Source of the DNA: Pseudomonadota bacterium
GTDB lineage: Bacteria > Pseudomonadota > Gammaproteobacteria > Steroidobacterales > Steroidobacteraceae
Direction: 5' to 3'
Assembly (NCBI GenBank): GCA_021792755.1
Contig: JAJYUA010000027.1
Coordinates: 1-58,505 of the forward strand
Length of the DNA: 58,505 nt
This document shows positions 55,939-58,505 of the stretch, one piece after another. Below the pieces are notes generated by a model that was not told where the DNA came from, did no database searches, and was given only the letters and a program-made list of their open reading frames with translations. Position 1 is the stretch's first letter. Every line of letters begins with the position of its first letter. The position numbers were made by a program, and so were the translations under genes.

Positions 55939-56196
55939 GGCCTGCCCCGGCCCGCCCGGTCTGACCGTGCGCTCGATGCTTCAGAGCGGCTCGCGCGTCG
56001 GGCGTCACACGGGATTTGGGGCTGGGAAGCCCGCCCCATGAGGGAAGAGTCCGGGACGACAACGACTCTCACGAGGAGGTCCGCCCTTCGGGCGTCCCGC
56101 TTTGCTCCCGGCAAAAACGGTCGAACTCTACCGGCTCGAAATCCTGACCGCGAGCTCAAGCGGCGGCCGGTGAGGTTGTCCTCGAGCCCACCCGCG

Positions 56197-56245
56197 AATT
56201 GGCGTCCCCGACGGGATTCGAACCCGTGTTACCGCCGTGAAAGGG
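56197..56245. repeat. 49-bp direct repeat, distal copy (3' part of tRNA-Glu)
   Basis: This stretch is identical to 57142-57190. It reproduces the 3' 46 bases of tRNA-Glu, from the anticodon arm to CCA, plus three following bases. The remainder of a tRNA is absent, so it is not a gene. With the intact tRNA it brackets 896 bases that carry a toxin-antitoxin pair; it is read as the far attachment site of an integrated element. Confidence 0.9.
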
Positions 56246-56292
56246 TCGGGACGTCGGATGCACCCTCCAAATTTGCCTTCGAGCACCCCCAT

Positions 56293-56317
56293 GGATATAC
56301 TTTTTAAATGTATATCC
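56293..56317. promoter_or_regulatory. toxin-antitoxin operator GGATATAC-N9-GTATATCC
   Basis: A perfect 8-bp inverted repeat with a nine-base AT-rich spacer lies 13-37 bases before the antitoxin start. Symmetrical sites in this position are the usual target of AbrB-type antitoxins, which repress their own operon together with the toxin. Confidence 0.65.
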
Positions 56318-56329
56318 AGGAGATCTGCC

Positions 56330-56563
56330 ATGCAAGTGTCCAAGTGGGGAAACAGCTTAGCCATTCGGCTGCCCGCTGCTGTGGTAGAGGCACTGGGGCT
56401 CAAGGAAGGCGACTGCATCGATATACACGCTGCAGGAAAGCGGGCGTTCGAAATCGAAAAGAGTCCCGGCGCCCGGGAGCTGCTGGCGCGCCTGCGGAAG
56501 TACCGTGGTCGATTGCCCAAGGACTTCAAGTTCGACCGGCTCGAAGCCCATGAGCGGAGCTGA
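56330..56563 (+). CDS. AbrB/MazE-fold antitoxin (VapB type)
   Basis: The 77-residue product has the swapped-hairpin DNA-binding start MQVSKWGNSLAIRLPAAVVEALGLKEGD, the hallmark of AbrB/MazE-like antitoxins. The C-terminal half (ARELLARLRKYRGRLPKDFKF) should wrap the toxin. AGGAG stands eight bases before ATG 56330. The toxin gene overlaps its end by 14 bases. Confidence 0.92.
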   Translation: MQVSKWGNSLAIRLPAAVVEALGLKEGDCIDIHAAGKRAFEIEKSPGARELLARLRKYRGRLPKDFKFDRLEAHERS

Positions 56564-56960
56564 GTCGTTTTTCGATACCAGCGTACTGCTGTACCTGCTG
56601 TCCTCCGAAAGCGAAAAGGCAGACCGCATAGAGACGCTGCTTGCTGACAGCGGCGTCATCAGCGTTCAAGTACTGAATGAATTTACTGCGGTGGCGACCA
56701 GCAAGCTCCGCATGCCGCTCGCTGACATCCGCGAGATTCTGGAAACGGTGCGCAACATCTGTCGCACGGAACCGCTCACCGTCGAGGCCCACGACCGCGC
56801 CGGCGAAGTCATGACGCGCTACAGATTCTCCTTCTATGACTCGCTCATCGTTGCCTCGGCGTTACGGGCCGATTGCAAACTGCTCTACTCCGAGGATCTG
56901 CAACACGGCCAGGTGATCGAGAAGCAACTCACAGTCGTCAATCCGTTTGACGACACATGA
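56550..56960 (+). CDS. PIN-domain toxin (VapC type)
   Basis: This 136-residue PIN nuclease has the four acidic residues D9 (FFDTSVLLY), E44 (LNEF), D97 (YDSLIVASA) and D116 (SEDLQHG). VapC toxins cut tRNA or rRNA to stop translation. The overlap with the antitoxin gene allows coupled translation. The pair is bracketed by tRNA-Glu repeats, so it was probably acquired. Confidence 0.93.
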   Translation: MSGAESFFDTSVLLYLLSSESEKADRIETLLADSGVISVQVLNEFTAVATSKLRMPLADIREILETVRNICRTEPLTVEAHDRAGEVMTRYRFSFYDSLIVASALRADCKLLYSEDLQHGQVIEKQLTVVNPFDDT

Positions 56961-57141
56961 GGCGCCCTTCCGGAACCGGACGAAAGACGGCTTCGGCGGC
57001 ACCGCTGCGCGCGAAGCCGCGCGATGTCGCCAGTCCCATGCCCATGGCCGCGCCGGTGACCCGCGCGACCTGCCCGAAGCCTACCGAAAACGTACCGACG
57101 TCCCGATACGCGCCAAGCGAAATATCGCAACTATCTGATTT

Positions 57142-57190
57142 AATTGGCGTCCCCGACGGGATTCGAACCCGTGTTACCGCCGTGAAAGGG
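57142..57190. repeat. 49-bp direct repeat, proximal copy (within tRNA-Glu)
   Basis: This is the partner of 56197-56245, lying inside and just beyond the 3' end of the intact tRNA-Glu gene. Identity between the two copies ends exactly in the anticodon arm, as expected from site-specific recombination at a tRNA gene. Confidence 0.9.
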
Positions 57191-57220
57191 CGATGTCCTG
57201 GGCCTCTAGACGACGGGGAC
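57145..57220 (-). tRNA. tRNA-Glu (anticodon TTC)
   Basis: The 76-base gene runs on the minus strand from GTCCCCG at 57220 to encoded CCA at 57145-57147. Acceptor stem GTCCCCG/CGGGGAC pairs, the anticodon loop CCTTTCA displays TTC and the T-arm is CGGGTTCGAATCCCG. It remains complete beside the toxin-antitoxin islet. Confidence 0.97.
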
Positions 57221-57502
57221 GCGGCTGTCTTGAGACGGCGGACCCAGGCCGCCGCCCTTTCCGGACAGGGCGTGCAAGCTTACACGCCCGCCCCCCATCG
57301 AACAATCGCCCGATGTGCCGGCTGCGGGCCGCTCGGGCAGCGCGATCTGCAGGATCACATCCATATCTTTCGTACCGCGATCCACGCCATGGACGGCGGC
57401 GGCAAAACCGCCGACCACCGCGTATGGGATGCCGTCTGCGTTGAAAATATCAACAGCATCGAGCAGCAGCAGGTCGGATTGCCGCTTGCCAGTGGTTCTC
57501 AT
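57206..57502 (-). pseudogene. truncated nucleotidyltransferase-like gene
   Basis: The first 52 or so residues, LLLLDAVDIFNADGIPYAVVGGFAAAVHGVDRGTKDMDVILQIA, carry the GG...G.R.T.D.D pattern of nucleotidyltransferases such as AbiEii-type toxins. After about position 57345 the sequence becomes low-complexity and runs into the tRNA-Glu gene, so the rest (usually 100 or more residues) is lost. ATG 57502 overlaps the stop of the small gene upstream in ATGA. Confidence 0.7.
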
Positions 57503-57744
57503 TTCTTGGCGCGCTGCGCCCGGAACTGCTTCCCGGCTTCAAGGAACCTCGCGAGCATCCGCTGGTGAGCGCGAAAGTCCTCCGCACGCTCGGCACGGCT
57601 CATCCGACGGATCTCTTCTCGACGCCGCTCATGGAGCCAGTCGCTGACTGCGCTGGGTTGACGCACTGCGGAGCCAATCTCCTCCGGAGTGAAAAGCCTA
57701 AGAACCGGGCTTCCGTCATTTTCTCCGGCTCCCGTCCCCGCCAC
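57499..57744 (-). CDS. small partner of the nucleotidyltransferase
   Basis: This product of 81 residues is mostly helical and charged (EEIGSAVRQPSAVSDWLHERRREEIRRMSRAERAEDFRAHQRMLARFLEAG). Proteins of this look often precede nucleotidyltransferase genes in two-gene sets of possible toxin-antitoxin kind; that is context, not proof. The only start is GTG 57744, inside the 3' end of the AraC gene in another frame, so its own N-terminus may have been altered by a rearrangement. Confidence 0.55.
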   Translation of the reverse strand: MAGTGAGENDGSPVLRLFTPEEIGSAVRQPSAVSDWLHERRREEIRRMSRAERAEDFRAHQRMLARFLEAGKQFRAQRAKK

Positions 57745-58505
57745 TGGGACGGCCGCATGCCGTATTCAAGCCTGAACGCCTTGCTGAAGCTCCCGGGATC
57801 CTCATAGCCGACGAGCGCTGCGATATGCCTGATGGGCAGATCTTCCCTCTGCAGGAGGCTGCGCGCCCGCTCGAGCCTCAAGACCCGCTCGAATTCCCCG
57901 ACGGTCACACCGAAGAGGCGCTTGAAGCCGAAAGCGAGCTTGTTGCGATTGATGCCCACCTGTCGCGCCAGGGCCCCTAGAGAGGGCGCGGGCGAGCTCG
58001 CCAGCAGCGGGCGACGTGCGGACCGTATCGCCTCGATATCCCTGGCGCTGAGGCGAACCGCAACACCCACCGCCGCGTCGGATTCGGGATTGCCGCGAAC
58101 CCGAGCTAATGCGAGACACATGAGCTCCACGACTTTCGCCCGCAGATAGGGGTCGCGGATTTCCCGCGGCATTCTCGCGTGCATCAGCGATTGAACGGCT
58201 GTTCGCATCTCGGCGGTAAGCTCTCCCACAAAGGCGAACTCCACCTCCTCGCCCGCGCCGAACCGGCGCAGCGGCTCGGGCAGATTCTCCCCCACCCAGC
58301 GAAGCTCCTGCAGGGCAAGCGCCGGCGGGCGGCATACGATCCCGACCGTGCGCCAGGCACTGCCCAGGACATCACGGACCCATAACCCGGGCCGCGAGGT
58401 GGCAGAGAGAATGAAGCTCTCGCGGTCGAGACGCCTGCACCCGGCGCCGGGTATCTCCTCATTGCTCAGCCCCTCAAGGCGAAAATGCAGATACAGGCAG
58501 CCGCG
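57600..58505 (-). CDS. AraC-family regulator (5' end beyond window)
   Basis: The frame is open from the right edge; about 301 residues are visible. A sensor part (LYLHFRLEGLS...) is followed by two helix-turn-helix motifs (LGALARQVGINRNKLAFGFKRLFGV and IRHIAALVGYEDPGSFSKAFRLEYGMRPSQWR). AraC proteins normally end near this last motif, but here about 40 unrelated residues follow and overlap the small gene, a sign of a junction or lost stop. Target unknown. Confidence 0.85.
   Translation of the reverse strand, partial: RGCLYLHFRLEGLSNEEIPGAGCRRLDRESFILSATSRPGLWVRDVLGSAWRTVGIVCRPPALALQELRWVGENLPEPLRRFGAGEEVEFAFVGELTAEMRTAVQSLMHARMPREIRDPYLRAKVVELMCLALARVRGNPESDAAVGVAVRLSARDIEAIRSARRPLLASSPAPSLGALARQVGINRNKLAFGFKRLFGVTVGEFERVLRLERARSLLQREDLPIRHIAALVGYEDPGSFSKAFRLEYGMRPSQWRGREPEKMTEARFLGFSLRRRLAPQCVNPAQSATGSMSGVEKRSVG

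Noticed and set aside
56197..56245. A second tRNA-Glu gene
   Set aside because: Only the part from the anticodon arm to CCA is present; the D-arm and the 5' half of the acceptor stem are missing, so it cannot fold as a tRNA.
56936..57133. A reading frame on the minus strand beside tRNA-Glu as an integrase remnant
   Set aside because: The translation has no R, HxxR or Y integrase motifs; I could not connect it with any recombinase.

Overview
The window is a high-GC chromosomal segment from a gammaproteobacterium. Pointers are the dapA-gcvR-bcp neighbourhood, a convergent mlaA / mlaFEDCB set, BepA, and a SUF operon run by an Rrf2 regulator and ending in sufT. The gene order recalls Xanthomonadales and their relatives (Nevskiales, Steroidobacterales), but no marker here fixes the species. 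Most of the window is ordinary chromosome, interrupted by small scars of mobile DNA.

Layout. (1) 1-1186: remnant of an integrated element, with an unidentified gene end and an integrase that has lost its catalytic domain, beside tRNA-Ser(GGA). (2) 1365-5632: a BamC-like mini-lipoprotein, dapA, gcvR, bcp and a PIN-PhoH ATPase. (3) 5749-11579: outer-membrane quality control (bepA) and retrograde phospholipid transport (mlaA facing mlaFEDCB). (4) 11605-12627: class I fructose-bisphosphate aldolase. (5) 12833-19549: SUF iron-sulfur assembly (regulator, sufB, C, D, S, U, T, Rieske protein), genes overlapping or nearly so. (6) 19664-21259: a secreted amidase.

(7) 21360-33225: an oxidative sugar-catabolism island with a FadR-type regulator, sugar dehydrogenase, ketoglutarate-semialdehyde-type dehydrogenase, FucP-type and SSS transporters, a XylD-like sugar-acid dehydratase, KDPGal-type aldolase, 2-keto-3-deoxygalactonate kinase and an SMP-30 lactonase. 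Together these fit non-phosphorylative oxidation of D-galactose and probably a pentose such as L-arabinose or D-xylose. A second, broken copy of the dehydrogenase lies inside the minus-strand operon, and three promoter regions share a TCATA..TATGA palindrome. (8) 33390-44976: assorted genes (nucleotide-sugar epimerase, aldehyde dehydrogenase, deacetylase-family hydrolase, DPP-IV-like peptidase, a transglycosylase fusion, an isochorismatase-family protein, an FMN-reductase pseudogene, a secreted HNH-like protein, a small lipoprotein).

(9) 45007-55938: a ferulate/hydroxycinnamate island: MFS carrier, TonB-dependent receptor, tannase/feruloyl esterase, MarR regulator, vanillin-type dehydrogenase, feruloyl-CoA hydratase-lyase and an ADP-forming (FerA-type) acyl-CoA synthetase. 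It would release, import, activate and shorten ferulate to vanillate. (10) 56197-57220: an islet of about 0.9 kb carrying a VapBC-like toxin-antitoxin pair between a tRNA-Glu gene and a 49-bp copy of its 3' part. (11) 57206-58505: a truncated nucleotidyltransferase, its small partner, and an AraC regulator cut by the window end.

Two 114-bp copies of a MITE-like sequence sit directly after the mlaA and dehydratase stop codons. The most noteworthy items are the toxin-antitoxin islet with its tRNA repeats, this element pair, the hybrid sugar pathway with its shared operator, and the transglycosylase fusion.
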